DNA from: an uncultured Leifsonia sp.
GTDB taxonomy: Bacteria > Actinomycetota > Actinomycetes > Actinomycetales > Microbacteriaceae
Reading direction: 5' to 3'
Assembly (NCBI RefSeq): GCF_945957465.1
Contig: NZ_CAMFLC010000001.1
Span: forward strand, 1-64,000
DNA length: 64,000 bases
Shown here piece after piece: positions 36,356 through 45,053 of this stretch (positions within the stretch are counted from its first letter, which is position 1; every line of letters begins with the position of its first letter). The position numbers and the translations under genes are program-made. The notes under the pieces were generated by a model. The model saw nothing but the letters and a program-made list of their open reading frames with translations. It ran no database searches and was not told the DNA's origin.

Positions 36356-37795
36356 CTAAACGTTCGAGCCTTCCGATCCGTTCCCTGGGAGCCGGCGGGG
36401 AGATCGCAGACCGGCGGCTCGGAGGAGCGCGTCGGCCTTCACGCGCACCTCGTCCAGCTCCTCCTCGGGCACCGACAGCGCCGTGATACCGCCTCCTGCG
36501 CCGATCGTGACGGTGTCGCCGCGAAATCGCAGGCTGCGGATCACCATGGCCAGGTCTGCGGAGCCGTCGAGGCCCAGCACTCCGAAGCAGCCTGCATAGA
36601 CCCCCCGCGGTCCTCCTTCGAGAGCGGCGAGGATGGCCATCGCGGAGAGCTTCGGGGCACCCGTCATCGAACCGGCCGGAAACGCCGCGGTCAGCGCGTC
36701 GACCGCCCCGAGACCGGGTCGCAGCGTGCCCTCGACCGTGCTCACCAACTGATGGACCTGTGCGTAGCTCTCGACCTCGAGCAGGTGCCGGACCCCGACA
36801 CTGCCGGTGACGCTGACCCGGCCGAGGTCGTTGCGCATGAGGTCGACGATCATGACGTTCTCGGCGCGCTCCTTCTCGCTGGCCTCCAGCTCGGCGCGGA
36901 GGCGCAGATCGTCCGCGAGCGTCGCGCCGCGCGGCCTCGTGCCTTTGATCGGCTTGGTGCGGACGCCGCCTTCTGCCGTCACGAGGAGGAACTGCTCGGG
37001 CGACGAACTCACCAGGGTCTCGCCTGCGATCCGGAGGAAGCCCGCGTGATGCGCGGGGCTGCTGCGACGCAGTCGGAGATGGACGGCCAGCGGGTCGGCA
37101 CGGGCGGCGGCCGTCGCGGTGTTGGTCAGGCACAGCTGGTAGGCGTCTCCGGCGCGGATGGCCTCCTGGCAGGCGGCGATCATGGCGAGGTAGGCGTCGT
37201 CGTTGTGTCGCCACGAGACCTCCACGGCGTCGTCGGGACCCGCGACGGGATTCGCCTGCTCGTAGGCCTCCGCCGCGCCCGCGGCGGTGGCGAGCGTGGT
37301 CGCCGCCTGCGCGAGCCAGCCACCGTCGTCCGTCGCGTCGACGACCGTGACCGAGCCGTCGGAATGGTCGAACGCGATCAGCCGGTCGACGAGGAGGAAC
37401 GCCGCGTCAGCACCGTCACCCGCGTGGAACGGCACCCCCAGCGCCGCGGCGCCGGCCTCGTAACCGAGCCAGCCCGTCCAGCCGAGCGGGAAGCCCGCAG
37501 TGTCGGACGGGATCGCGGTCGCGTCGCGCAGAGCCTCCACGATCGTGCCCGGGCGCGCGTCGGCGTCGTCCGTGACGGTGCCCGCGGAGACGGACGCGGT
37601 GATCAGACGGCTGCCCGTTCCGAGGAAGCTGCGACCGGACTCGGCGCCCGGTCCCGCGTCGAGCCAGACGGCCGGGCCGTGGGCACGCCCGCCGTCCGCT
37701 CCCGCCGCGAACAGCGCCACGAAGGCGTCGGCGGGGTCCGCGACGGTGTCGAGCCGGCGCGTGCGCGGTGGGAGGAGCACCGCACCAGTCTGCAC
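36356..37795 (-). CDS. pabB: aminodeoxychorismate synthase component I
   Basis: The enzyme aminates chorismate to 4-amino-4-deoxychorismate for folate synthesis. The 479 residues end in a chorismate-binding domain with PIKGTRPRG; the Lys in this motif separates PabB from TrpE, which has Ala. [24 protein letters not shown] and [12 protein letters not shown] are the other family motifs. No glutamine amidotransferase domain is fused, so a separate PabA is expected elsewhere. The GTG start is 69 bases from the divergent pabC-like gene, which would supply the next step, so the pair looks functionally linked. Confidence 0.93.
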   Translation of the reverse strand: MQTGAVLLPPRTRRLDTVADPADAFVALFAAGADGGRAHGPAVWLDAGPGAESGRSFLGTGSRLITASVSAGTVTDDADARPGTIVEALRDATAIPSDTAGFPLGWTGWLGYEAGAAALGVPFHAGDGADAAFLLVDRLIAFDHSDGSVTVVDATDDGGWLAQAATTLATAAGAAEAYEQANPVAGPDDAVEVSWRHNDDAYLAMIAACQEAIRAGDAYQLCLTNTATAAARADPLAVHLRLRRSSPAHHAGFLRIAGETLVSSSPEQFLLVTAEGGVRTKPIKGTRPRGATLADDLRLRAELEASEKERAENVMIVDLMRNDLGRVSVTGSVGVRHLLEVESYAQVHQLVSTVEGTLRPGLGAVDALTAAFPAGSMTGAPKLSAMAILAALEGGPRGVYAGCFGVLGLDGSADLAMVIRSLRFRGDTVTIGAGGGITALSVPEEELDEVRVKADALLRAAGLRSPRRLPGNGSEGSNV

Positions 37796-37852
37796 CAGGG
37801 CGGGGTCCCGAGCGGCCGGTCGCCAGCGGCGAGTGCATCAGGGCGAGTGCAC

Positions 37853-37858
37853 TAGCCT
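37853..37858 (+). promoter_or_regulatory. -10 element of the pabC-like gene, leaderless spacing
   Basis: TAGCCT, then GGGCGG (6 bases), then ATG. The divergent pabB promoter must lie in the same 69-base gap. Confidence 0.6.
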
Positions 37859-37864
37859 GGGCGG

Positions 37865-38650
37865 ATGGACGCGACGGCCACCCTTCTCGACTGGGCGGGT
37901 GACGCGCTCGTCGTGCGTGACGACTGCGAGATCGTGGAGACCGAGCTGCTCGCTGCCGATTCGTTCCTCGTCGCCGCGGGCCGGGCGCTCGCGCTCGGGT
38001 TGCACCGCGAGCGATTCGCCGAGACCGCCGCGTTGCAGGGCTTCGCGCACCGCGCGGAGCTCGACGCCTTCTGGGAGGCCGGGGTCGCCCTCCTCCCCGA
38101 GGAAGGCCGCTGGTTCCCGCGCTTCGAGCTCGTGCGTGCCCGGGGCGCGCTGCGGCTCCGCTTCCGACAGCGGACGGCTCCCCCGCTCGGGGCCGACCTG
38201 GTGGTCGCCACGGCCGCCTCGGACCCGCGTCGGGTGCCGCACCTCAAGGGGCCGGACATCGACCGCTTGAACGCCCTGCGGCAGCGGGCCCAGCGCGACG
38301 GCGCGCAGGAGGCGGTGCTGCTCGACGAGGGCCGCGTGACCGACGGGACTACCACGGCACTCCTGTGGTGGCGCGGCGAGACGCTGTGCGCACCGCCCTT
38401 CGAACTGGCGCGGGTCGACAGCGTGTCGGCACGGACGGTGCGCGGCATCGCGGCGGCGCTCGGCGTGCCGGTGGAGGAGGAGGCGGTTCGCCCGGCCGAG
38501 CTCGAGGGCACGACCCTGTGGGCGGTCAACGCGCTCCACGGCATCCGCGACGTGACCGTCTGGGTCGACGGCCCCGCGCTCGGCCACGAGCCGGCGCGCA
38601 CCGCCGCCTGGCGCGCCCGGTGCGCTGCTCTCGCGCGCCCACTGCGCTGA
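37865..38650 (+). CDS. pabC: class IV aminotransferase, probable aminodeoxychorismate lyase
   Basis: A 261-residue PLP fold-type IV protein. HLKGPDIDRLNALRQRA carries the probable PLP lysine, and EAVLLDEGRVTDGTTTALLWW is the family's cofactor phosphate region. PabC converts aminodeoxychorismate to p-aminobenzoate. The location, divergent from pabB, supports this over branched-chain or D-amino-acid aminotransferase; sequence alone would not decide. It lacks the usual SxSxxNxF-type C-terminal motif in an obvious form. The ATG is preceded at 6 bases by TAGCCT. It is convergent with cydC. Confidence 0.82.
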   Translation: MDATATLLDWAGDALVVRDDCEIVETELLAADSFLVAAGRALALGLHRERFAETAALQGFAHRAELDAFWEAGVALLPEEGRWFPRFELVRARGALRLRFRQRTAPPLGADLVVATAASDPRRVPHLKGPDIDRLNALRQRAQRDGAQEAVLLDEGRVTDGTTTALLWWRGETLCAPPFELARVDSVSARTVRGIAAALGVPVEEEAVRPAELEGTTLWAVNALHGIRDVTVWVDGPALGHEPARTAAWRARCAALARPLR

Positions 38651-38695
38651 GGGCGACAGCCGGGCCCGACACGCCGTCCGACGCGCCGTGCGGCG

Positions 38696-38711
38696 CGCCG
38701 CCTCGGCGGCG
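38696..38711. terminator. short hairpin between pabC-like gene and cydC
   Basis: CGCCGCC/GGCGGCG around two bases. It lies in the 93-base gap between two convergent stops and could terminate both. Such GC repeats arise often by chance here. Confidence 0.35.
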
Positions 38712-38743
38712 AATCGGGACGAGTCGGTCGAGCGGGGCGGCGG

Positions 38744-40495
38744 CTACGCGACCAGGGTGCCGTCCTCCAGGTGGAGGCGGCGGGTGACCAGCGGGTCCGC
38801 GACGTCGAGGTGGGAGATCAGCACGACGGTGCGGCCGTCATCGGCGGCCGTGCGGAGGATGTCGTGCACGATGCGGCCGGCGACGGCGGCATCCACGTTG
38901 GCCGTCGGCTCGTCGACGACGAGCACCGGGAAGTCGGCCAGCAGGGCGCGCGCGAGCGCGATCCGTTGCGCCTGGCCCCCCGACACCAGGGCGCCGCGTT
39001 CGCCGACCGGAGTGCCGAGTCCGCCGCGGGAGCGCGTCCACTCCCCCAGACCGACGCGCTCCAGGACCGCCAGCAGCTCGTCGTCGGTCGCCGTGTCGCG
39101 CGCGAAGAGCAGGTTCTGCCGGAGGTCGGAGTCGAACAGGTAGGGGCTCTGCTCCACGAGCCCCACGACGCGGCGCACATCGTCCTGGCGGACGTCGTGC
39201 ACCTCCGTCCCATCGATCGTGTACGAGCCGTCGAGGTCCAGAAAGCGCACGAGGACATGCGCCAGAGCGGTCTTGCCCGCCCCGGTCGGCCCGGTGAGGA
39301 CCACCCGCTCGCCCGCGCGGAGGTCGAGCGCGACGTCCCGGAGCACGGGCGACGACGACCCCGGCCACTGCGCACGCGCCAGGCGCACGCGGAGATCGGG
39401 GACGCCAGGGACCGCGAGCCCGGCGGCCGACGCGGTGTCCACCGGCACCCCCTCGGGCACGGTCGCCGGCACGGTGTCGGCGATCCGCTCGGCGCTGGCT
39501 CTCACGCGTCGCCACGCGCCGAACGCCAGCGGCAGCGAACCGAACACCTCGAAGACGGCCAGCGGCAGGAGGGCGACCACGGCGAGGGACGGGCCGTCGA
39601 GCCGCCCCTCCCGCAGTGCGGGAATCCCCGAAACCAGGCCGAGCACGGTCGCGAGACCCGCGAACAGCGACACGGCTCCGGCGGTGAGGCCCAGCCCTGC
39701 GGCGCGCGTGCGCATCGCACCGGTCAGGCGGGCGGAGGCGGCCCGGACCCGGGCACCGGCCGACTCCAGTGCGTCGAAGGCGACGAGCACGTCGAGGTTC
39801 GTCACGAGGTCGTTCACCGACGCCGCCACCTCCGCCCGCAGCGGGGCGACCCCGCGCTCGGAGGCGCCGGCAGCCCACCGGTTCACGAGCACGCCGACGA
39901 CGAACGCCGCGGCCAGGACGACGAGCAGGGCGACACCGGCCGCGGGGAGGAGCAGGAACGTCCCGACCACTCCGGCGAGAACGACGATCCCCGCGGAGAC
40001 CAGGGGCTGGACGACGCGCAGCGCGAAATCCGGGAGCTCGTCGACGTCGTCCGCCAGGCGCGAGAGCAGTTCCCCGCCGCGAGCGCGGTCATCACGCCGG
40101 CCGTCGGCGCCGCGCCGGGCTCCGATGCCGTCGGGCCCGAGCGGCACCAGCCGTGCGAAGAGGTCGGCGCGGATGGCGCCCAGGCGTCCGAAGGCGGCAT
40201 CGTGCCCGGCGAGGCGCTCCAGGTAGCGGAAGAAGGCGCGCCCGAGCGCGAACGCGCGGACCCCGACCACCGCCAGCGAGATGTACATGAGCGCCGGCTG
40301 CTCGGCGGCGCGCGTGATCAGCCACGCCGAGACCCCGAGCAGCGCGACAGCGCAGGCCCCGCTCAGTGCCCCGAAGGCGATGGCCACCCAGAGCCGGCGG
40401 GCGGGCGGCAGCGCGAGGCGCAGGATGCGGCGGGTCTGCTCGCGCATCTCGGGGACCGGCGTCGCTCCGGGCGCGGCGGGCTCAGCGAGCGACAC
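38744..40495 (-). CDS. cydC: thiol reductant ABC exporter subunit CydC
   Basis: Half of the CydDC heterodimer, which exports or handles thiols and heme and is needed to assemble cytochrome bd oxidase. The 583 residues hold six membrane helices (about 30-310) and an ATPase domain with Walker A TGPTGAGKTAL, signature LVSGGQAQR and Walker B VLVVDEPTANVD. A charged insert GARRGADGRRDDRARGG lengthens the first cytoplasmic loop near residue 125. The GTG start lies inside the end of cydD with a 14-base overlap. It is the last gene of cydABDC. Confidence 0.93.
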   Translation of the reverse strand: MSLAEPAAPGATPVPEMREQTRRILRLALPPARRLWVAIAFGALSGACAVALLGVSAWLITRAAEQPALMYISLAVVGVRAFALGRAFFRYLERLAGHDAAFGRLGAIRADLFARLVPLGPDGIGARRGADGRRDDRARGGELLSRLADDVDELPDFALRVVQPLVSAGIVVLAGVVGTFLLLPAAGVALLVVLAAAFVVGVLVNRWAAGASERGVAPLRAEVAASVNDLVTNLDVLVAFDALESAGARVRAASARLTGAMRTRAAGLGLTAGAVSLFAGLATVLGLVSGIPALREGRLDGPSLAVVALLPLAVFEVFGSLPLAFGAWRRVRASAERIADTVPATVPEGVPVDTASAAGLAVPGVPDLRVRLARAQWPGSSSPVLRDVALDLRAGERVVLTGPTGAGKTALAHVLVRFLDLDGSYTIDGTEVHDVRQDDVRRVVGLVEQSPYLFDSDLRQNLLFARDTATDDELLAVLERVGLGEWTRSRGGLGTPVGERGALVSGGQAQRIALARALLADFPVLVVDEPTANVDAAVAGRIVHDILRTAADDGRTVVLISHLDVADPLVTRRLHLEDGTLVA

Positions 40496-42134
40496 GGGTC
40501 AGCACCCCCGGCCGCAGAAGGAGGTCGGCCGCGGCGACCACGGCCTCCCGGTGGCTGACGACGAGCACCGCCGCACCGCTGTCCGCGACGCGGCGCAGAG
40601 ACGACACCAGTTCGGCCTCGGTGGACGCGTCCAGGGCGGAGGTCGGCTCGTCCAGGATCAGCACGGGGCACGACCGCGACCGCAGCCGGTAGAGCGCCCG
40701 GGCGACGGCGACCCGCTGCGCCTGGCCGCCGGAGAGACCGGCGCCGCCGGCCCCCACCACGAGCTCGGGAGCGAGTTCCGGGGCAGCCGCGTCCCGCAAC
40801 GCCTCGGCGACACGCCGCGCGGACGGCTCGGGATCGCCGAGCGCCACGTTCTCGCCGACGGTGCCGGCCACCAGGCCGGGGCGCTGTCCCGCCCAGGCGA
40901 TCGCTCCGCGGCGCCCGGGCGCGTCGCGATGTCCACCGACGGCGATCGAGCCGCTGTGCGCGACGAAACCGAGCACCGCGGCCACCAGGCTCGACTTGCC
41001 CGTCCCGCTCGGCCCGGTCAGCACGGCGAGCGTGCCCGGAGTCACCTCGGCGGAGAACCCCGAGACGACCTCCCGCGCGTCATACGCGATGCCGACGTCG
41101 GTCAGCACCAGGCCGGGCGCGCCGTCACCGGCGACGCCGCCGTCACCGGCGAGGCCGTCGACCGCCTCGGACGATGCCCGGCTCGCGGCGTCCAGCACCT
41201 CGAACGCGCCGGCGGCGGCCGCCATCCCCTCGGTTGCGGCGTGATAGGCGGCGCCCACGTTGCGCAACGGCAGGAACGCCTCGGGCGCGAGCAGCAGCAC
41301 GAACAGCCCCACCGACAGTTCGAGTGAGCCGCCGAGCAGCCGGAGACCGATCGCCACCGCGATGAGTGCGACCGACAGGCTGGCTGCGAGTTCGAGCACG
41401 AAGCCCGAGAGGAACGAGATCCGTAGGACCTTCATGGTGCGCGAGCGGTACTCCTCGCTCACCCGGCGGATGCGCGCCTCTTGACGGTGCTGCCGCCCGA
41501 ACAGGGTGAGAGTCGGGAGGCCCGCGACGACGTCGAGGAACCCCTTCGACAGCGCCGACAGCGCCGACCACTGCTTCTTCTGCGCGGCCTGCGTCGCCCA
41601 GCCGACGAGCACCATGAAGACCGGGATGAGCGGGAGCGTCAGGACGAGGATGATCCCGCTGGTGAGATCCTGCCAGCCGATCACCAGGACGAGCAGCGGC
41701 ATCGTGACCGCTGTCGCGATCAGCTGCGGGAGGTACCGGCTGAAGTAGCCGTCGAGCGCATCCATTCCGCGTCCGGCCACGAGCGTGAGCTCGGCAGTGC
41801 TGCGTCCGGCCAGCCCGCGCGGGCCGAGCCGCCCGAACGCCGCCACCAGCTGTGAGCGCAGCTGCCCGACGGCGGCGGCTCCGCCGCGAGCGGACACGGC
41901 CTCCGCGAGCCACAGCAGCGCGCCGCGCACGACGACCACGACGACGAGCCCGGCGAACAGCGCACCGAGTTCGCCGAGCGCCGCGCCGGCGATCGCGCGG
42001 ACCACCAGCTGGGTGACGAGCCAGGCGAACGCCACGACGGCCGCGGTCTGCAGCACGGCGACGACTGCGCCTCCGGCCAGCGTGAGTCGGGTCGCGGACG
42101 CGTAACGGAGGAGCCGGGGATCGAGCGGGCGCAT
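40482..42134 (-). CDS. cydD: thiol reductant ABC exporter subunit CydD
   Basis: Partner of CydC. The 550-residue protein has six membrane helices and an ATPase domain with Walker A TGPSGTGKSSL, signature LSGGQAQR and Walker B VLILDEPTSALD. The intracellular coupling segment ADLTLVAGRGMDALDGYFSRYLPQ-like region near residue 115 is typical of CydD. The ATG begins 1 base after the cydB stop, and the 3' end overlaps cydC. The Gly/Asp-rich DGLAGDGGVAGDGAPG linker before the ATPase domain is longer than needed and probably flexible. Confidence 0.93.
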   Translation of the reverse strand: MRPLDPRLLRYASATRLTLAGGAVVAVLQTAAVVAFAWLVTQLVVRAIAGAALGELGALFAGLVVVVVVRGALLWLAEAVSARGGAAAVGQLRSQLVAAFGRLGPRGLAGRSTAELTLVAGRGMDALDGYFSRYLPQLIATAVTMPLLVLVIGWQDLTSGIILVLTLPLIPVFMVLVGWATQAAQKKQWSALSALSKGFLDVVAGLPTLTLFGRQHRQEARIRRVSEEYRSRTMKVLRISFLSGFVLELAASLSVALIAVAIGLRLLGGSLELSVGLFVLLLAPEAFLPLRNVGAAYHAATEGMAAAAGAFEVLDAASRASSEAVDGLAGDGGVAGDGAPGLVLTDVGIAYDAREVVSGFSAEVTPGTLAVLTGPSGTGKSSLVAAVLGFVAHSGSIAVGGHRDAPGRRGAIAWAGQRPGLVAGTVGENVALGDPEPSARRVAEALRDAAAPELAPELVVGAGGAGLSGGQAQRVAVARALYRLRSRSCPVLILDEPTSALDASTEAELVSSLRRVADSGAAVLVVSHREAVVAAADLLLRPGVLTRVAR

Positions 42135-42135
42135 C

Positions 42136-43161
42136 TCAGACCACGGCCGGTTCGGGCTCCGGGTGGTCGTCCGGAATGTGCGCGCGCGTGACGCGCTTGC
42201 GGAAGACCCAGTACGTGAAGCCCTGGTAGAGCAGGATCAGCGGGAGGAAGATCACCGCCACCCAGGTCATGATCGTCAGCGTGGTCTCCGAGCTGGACGC
42301 GTTCGCGATGGTCAGGCTGTTCTCCGGGTTCGGCACCGAGGGCATCACGTTCGGGAACAGCGCGGTGAACAGCGCCGCGACGGCGAGCGCGATCGTGGCC
42401 GCCATGAATCCGAACGACCAGCCCTCCGCGCCGCGGAGATTGAGGACCCAGGAGGTCACGAGCGCGACGGCGGCGAGCAGCGCGAGGATCAGGAGCACGA
42501 CAGAGAAGTGCGCGATCACCGTCCAGGCGAGGAAGGCCGCCGCGACCACGATCGTGAGGACGCCCGATCGGGTGGCGAGCGTGCGGGCGCGGCGGCGGAT
42601 GTCGCCGTCGGTCTTCAGCGAGACGAACACGGCGCCATGGGTGAAGAACAGGAGCAGCGTGGTCAGACCGCCGAGCAGCGCGTAGCCGTTCAGGAGGTCG
42701 AAGAGCGTCCCGGTGTAGTCGTGGTGCGCGTCGAGTGCGACACCCTGCACGATGTTGGCGAACGCGACGCCCCACAGCAGCGCGGGCACCGCCGAGCCGA
42801 TCACGATCATGGCGTCGAAGCGGCGCTTCCACCGCGACTCCGGCCGCTGGTGCCGGTACTCGAACGACACCCCGCGCAGGATGAGGGCGATCAGGATGAG
42901 CAGCAGCGCGAGGTAGAAGCCGCTGAACAGGGTGGCGTACCACTCCGGGAACGCGGCGAACAGCGCGGCGCCGCCGACGATGAGCCAGGTCTCGTTGAGG
43001 TCCCAGACCGGGCCGATGGTGTTGATGAGCACGCGCCGGTCGGTCTCGTCCCTGCCGAGGAAGGGCAGCGACATCCCGACACCGAAGTCGAAGCCGTCGA
43101 GGACGAAGTAGCCGATGAAGAAGAAGCCGATGATGCCGAACCAGAGCACTGCGAGATCCAT
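42136..43161 (-). CDS. cydB: cytochrome bd ubiquinol oxidase subunit II
   Basis: CydB pairs with CydA in the high-affinity cytochrome bd terminal oxidase of the cell membrane. The 341-residue protein has about nine membrane helices; FFIGYFVLDGFDFGVGMSLP near residue 15 and WDLNETWLIVGGAALFAAFP near residue 55 are the family signatures. It begins 13 bases after cydA and ends 1 base before cydD. Confidence 0.96.
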   Translation of the reverse strand: MDLAVLWFGIIGFFFIGYFVLDGFDFGVGMSLPFLGRDETDRRVLINTIGPVWDLNETWLIVGGAALFAAFPEWYATLFSGFYLALLLILIALILRGVSFEYRHQRPESRWKRRFDAMIVIGSAVPALLWGVAFANIVQGVALDAHHDYTGTLFDLLNGYALLGGLTTLLLFFTHGAVFVSLKTDGDIRRRARTLATRSGVLTIVVAAAFLAWTVIAHFSVVLLILALLAAVALVTSWVLNLRGAEGWSFGFMAATIALAVAALFTALFPNVMPSVPNPENSLTIANASSSETTLTIMTWVAVIFLPLILLYQGFTYWVFRKRVTRAHIPDDHPEPEPAVV

Positions 43162-43174
43162 TGTGCGTCTCCTT

Positions 43175-44587
43175 CTAGTAGACCGTCGCGACCGGGACGT
43201 GCTTGCCCTCCTCGTCGAGGTGGTCCTCGACGGGGGCGGGGCCCTTCTGCGCCGCGCGTTTGATGAGCTTGAACTCGACGACCGCGAGCGCTCCGTAGAC
43301 GGCGGTGAAGGCGAGCAGCGAGATCAGGACCTCGAGGCCGGTCGTACCGGGCGAGACGCCGTCCTGGGTCTTCATGAGGCTGAACACGATCCAGGGCTGC
43401 CGGCCCATCTCGGTGAAGATCCAGCCGACGATCATCGCGGCGAGCGAGAGCGGCATCGCCCAGATCGCGACCTTCCACATCCAGGCCCACGGCGGTGTGC
43501 GGCCCTTGCGGGTGAACCAGAGGCCCACCACGGCGACCAGCACGTGCAGGAGGCCGAGGCCGATCATCCAGCGGAACGCCCAGTACGTGACCCAGATGAT
43601 CGGGGTGTAGTCGCCGGGGCCGTAGAGCTGCACGTATTGGGCTTGGAGGTCGTTGATGCCCTCGACAGTCCCGTCGAGCGTGTGCGTGGACAGGAACGAC
43701 AGCAGGTACGGAACGCGGATCGAGAACAGCTCGTGGACGCCGTCGGGCGTGCCGAGTGTGAAGATCGAGAACGAGGCGTCCGCACCGGTCGAGGTCTTGT
43801 AGAGCGCTTCGGCCGCCGCCATCTTCATCGGCTGCGTCGAGACCATGGCGAGGCCGAGCTGGTCGCCGCTGACGACGCTGCCGATTCCGGCCACGACCAT
43901 CATCCAGAGGCCGAACTTCAGCGCGGGGCGCATGGTCTCGAGGTTGCGGTTGCGCGAGAGGTGCCAGGCGGCGACCGCGATGATGAGGCCGGCCGACACC
44001 ATGAAGCAGCCGAAGATCGTGTGGGGGAACGCCGCGAGAGCCACTTTGTTGGTCAGGACGGCCCACAGGTCGGTCAGTTCGGCTCGGCCCTTCGCCGGAT
44101 CGAGCTTGTAGCCGACCGGGTTCTGCATGAAGGCGTTGGCCGCCAGGATGAAGTAGGCCGACAGGATGGTGCCCGCTGCGGTCACCCAGATGGTGGCGAG
44201 ATGCAGCCCTCTCGGAAGTTTGTCCCAGCCGAAGATCCAGAGGCCGATGAACGTCGCCTCCAGGAAGAACGCGAGCAGGCCTTCCAGTGCCAGCGGGGCG
44301 CCGAAGATGTCGCCGACGAAGCGCGAGTAGTTCGACCAGTTCATGCCGAACTGGAACTCCTGCACGATGCCCGTCACGACACCCATGGCGAAGTTGATGA
44401 GGAACAGCTTGCCGAAGAAATGGGTGAGCTGGAGGTAGTGCACCTTGCCGGTGCGGTACCAGATCGTCTGGAAGATCGCGACGACGGTCACCAGGCCGAT
44501 GGTGAGCGGAACGAACAGGAAGTGATAGATGGTCGTGAGTCCGAACTGCCAGCGTGCCAGCAGCAGCGGATCGAGGATCTCGTTCAC
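43175..44587 (-). CDS. cydA: cytochrome bd ubiquinol oxidase subunit I
   Basis: CydA carries hemes b558, b595 and d. The 470-residue protein opens with the family N terminus LARWQFGLTTIYHFLFVPLT, whose His is a heme ligand, and includes the quinol-binding loop motif GRQPWIV near residue 385. The GTG at 44587 was preferred to a TTG 21 bases upstream because the conserved sequence begins right after it. The promoter region contains the 19-bp operator palindrome at 44609-44627, 22 bases before the start, implying control by the divergent BlaI repressor. It is the first gene of cydABDC. Confidence 0.96.
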   Translation of the reverse strand: MNEILDPLLLARWQFGLTTIYHFLFVPLTIGLVTVVAIFQTIWYRTGKVHYLQLTHFFGKLFLINFAMGVVTGIVQEFQFGMNWSNYSRFVGDIFGAPLALEGLLAFFLEATFIGLWIFGWDKLPRGLHLATIWVTAAGTILSAYFILAANAFMQNPVGYKLDPAKGRAELTDLWAVLTNKVALAAFPHTIFGCFMVSAGLIIAVAAWHLSRNRNLETMRPALKFGLWMMVVAGIGSVVSGDQLGLAMVSTQPMKMAAAEALYKTSTGADASFSIFTLGTPDGVHELFSIRVPYLLSFLSTHTLDGTVEGINDLQAQYVQLYGPGDYTPIIWVTYWAFRWMIGLGLLHVLVAVVGLWFTRKGRTPPWAWMWKVAIWAMPLSLAAMIVGWIFTEMGRQPWIVFSLMKTQDGVSPGTTGLEVLISLLAFTAVYGALAVVEFKLIKRAAQKGPAPVEDHLDEEGKHVPVATVY

Positions 44588-44608
44588 GCAGCCCACCCTT
44601 CCGGTCAA

Positions 44609-44627
44609 GTTCTACAGTCTGTAGAAC
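44609..44627. promoter_or_regulatory. BlaI-type operator 1, next to cydA
   Basis: GTTCTACAGTCTGTAGAAC is a perfect 19-bp palindrome around one base. The TACA-N3-TGTA core resembles the TACA/TGTA half-sites bound by BlaI/MecI/CopY repressors. It lies 22 bases before the cydA start and 56 before blaI. Binding by the neighbouring BlaI is inferred. Confidence 0.82.
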
Positions 44628-44633
44628 TGCTAC

Positions 44634-44650
44634 TTCTACAGAGTGTAGAA
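44634..44650. promoter_or_regulatory. BlaI-type operator 2, next to blaI
   Basis: TTCTACAGAGTGTAGAA repeats the same TACA-N3-TGTA core with perfect 7-bp arms. Its centre is 24 bases from operator 1. It would overlap the -35 region of the blaI promoter whose -10 is at 44671. Confidence 0.82.
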
Positions 44651-44670
44651 CATTCACAGCCTCTTCGCGC

Positions 44671-44676
44671 TACCCT
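44671..44676 (+). promoter_or_regulatory. -10 element of blaI, leaderless spacing
   Basis: TACCCT, then GGAGGC (6 bases), then the blaI GTG. Operator 2 lies 20 bases upstream, over the expected -35 position. Confidence 0.6.
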
Positions 44677-44682
44677 GGAGGC

Positions 44683-45048
44683 GTGGCTAATCTCGGAGAA
44701 CTCGAACGAGCGGTGATGGATGCCCTCTGGTCGGGCGACTCCCCCATCACCGCCAACGAACTGCGCGACAAACTAGCGGCCTCCCGAACCGACGGCAAGA
44801 CCCCGGCTCTCACCACCGTGCTCACCGTGCTCTCCCGGCTGGAGCAGAAAGGCTTCGTCGACCGCGAGCGCGATGCGCGGCCGCACGTCTACTTCGCCGC
44901 GCTCTCACGGGCCGGGCACGTGGCCGATCTGATGCGCGAAGTGCTCGAGACCTCCTCCGACCGCACCGAGGCGCTCGCCTACTTCGTCGGCTCGGTCGAC
45001 GAGTCGGAGGCCGAGGTGCTGCGTCGCCTCCTCGACGCACGCAGCTGA
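44683..45048 (+). CDS. blaI: BlaI/MecI/CopY-family transcriptional repressor
   Basis: The 121-residue protein has the winged helix of the Penicillinase_R family (NLGELERAVMDALWSGDSPITANELRD, with the recognition helix near TPALTTVLTVLSRLEQKGFV) and a C-terminal dimerisation helix. In characterised systems BlaI binds TACA/TGTA palindromes and is cleaved after signalling by its membrane peptidase partner. Here the partner is the M56 gene 5 bases downstream. No beta-lactamase gene is present. The two matching operators lie between blaI and cydA, so cytochrome bd is a likely target along with the blaI genes themselves. The GTG at 44683 fits the family N terminus; the longer track ORF crosses the operators. 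Confidence 0.92.
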   Translation: MANLGELERAVMDALWSGDSPITANELRDKLAASRTDGKTPALTTVLTVLSRLEQKGFVDRERDARPHVYFAALSRAGHVADLMREVLETSSDRTEALAYFVGSVDESEAEVLRRLLDARS

Positions 45049-45053
45049 CCGGG

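Noticed and set aside
38744-42134. cydD and cydC as a drug-efflux pair
   Set aside because: They directly follow cydA and cydB with near-zero spacing and show the CydD/CydC pattern, so cytochrome bd assembly is the better call.
44587-44608. TTG at 44608 as the cydA start
   Set aside because: The conserved CydA N terminus begins after GTG 44587, and the TTG start would reach the operator edge.
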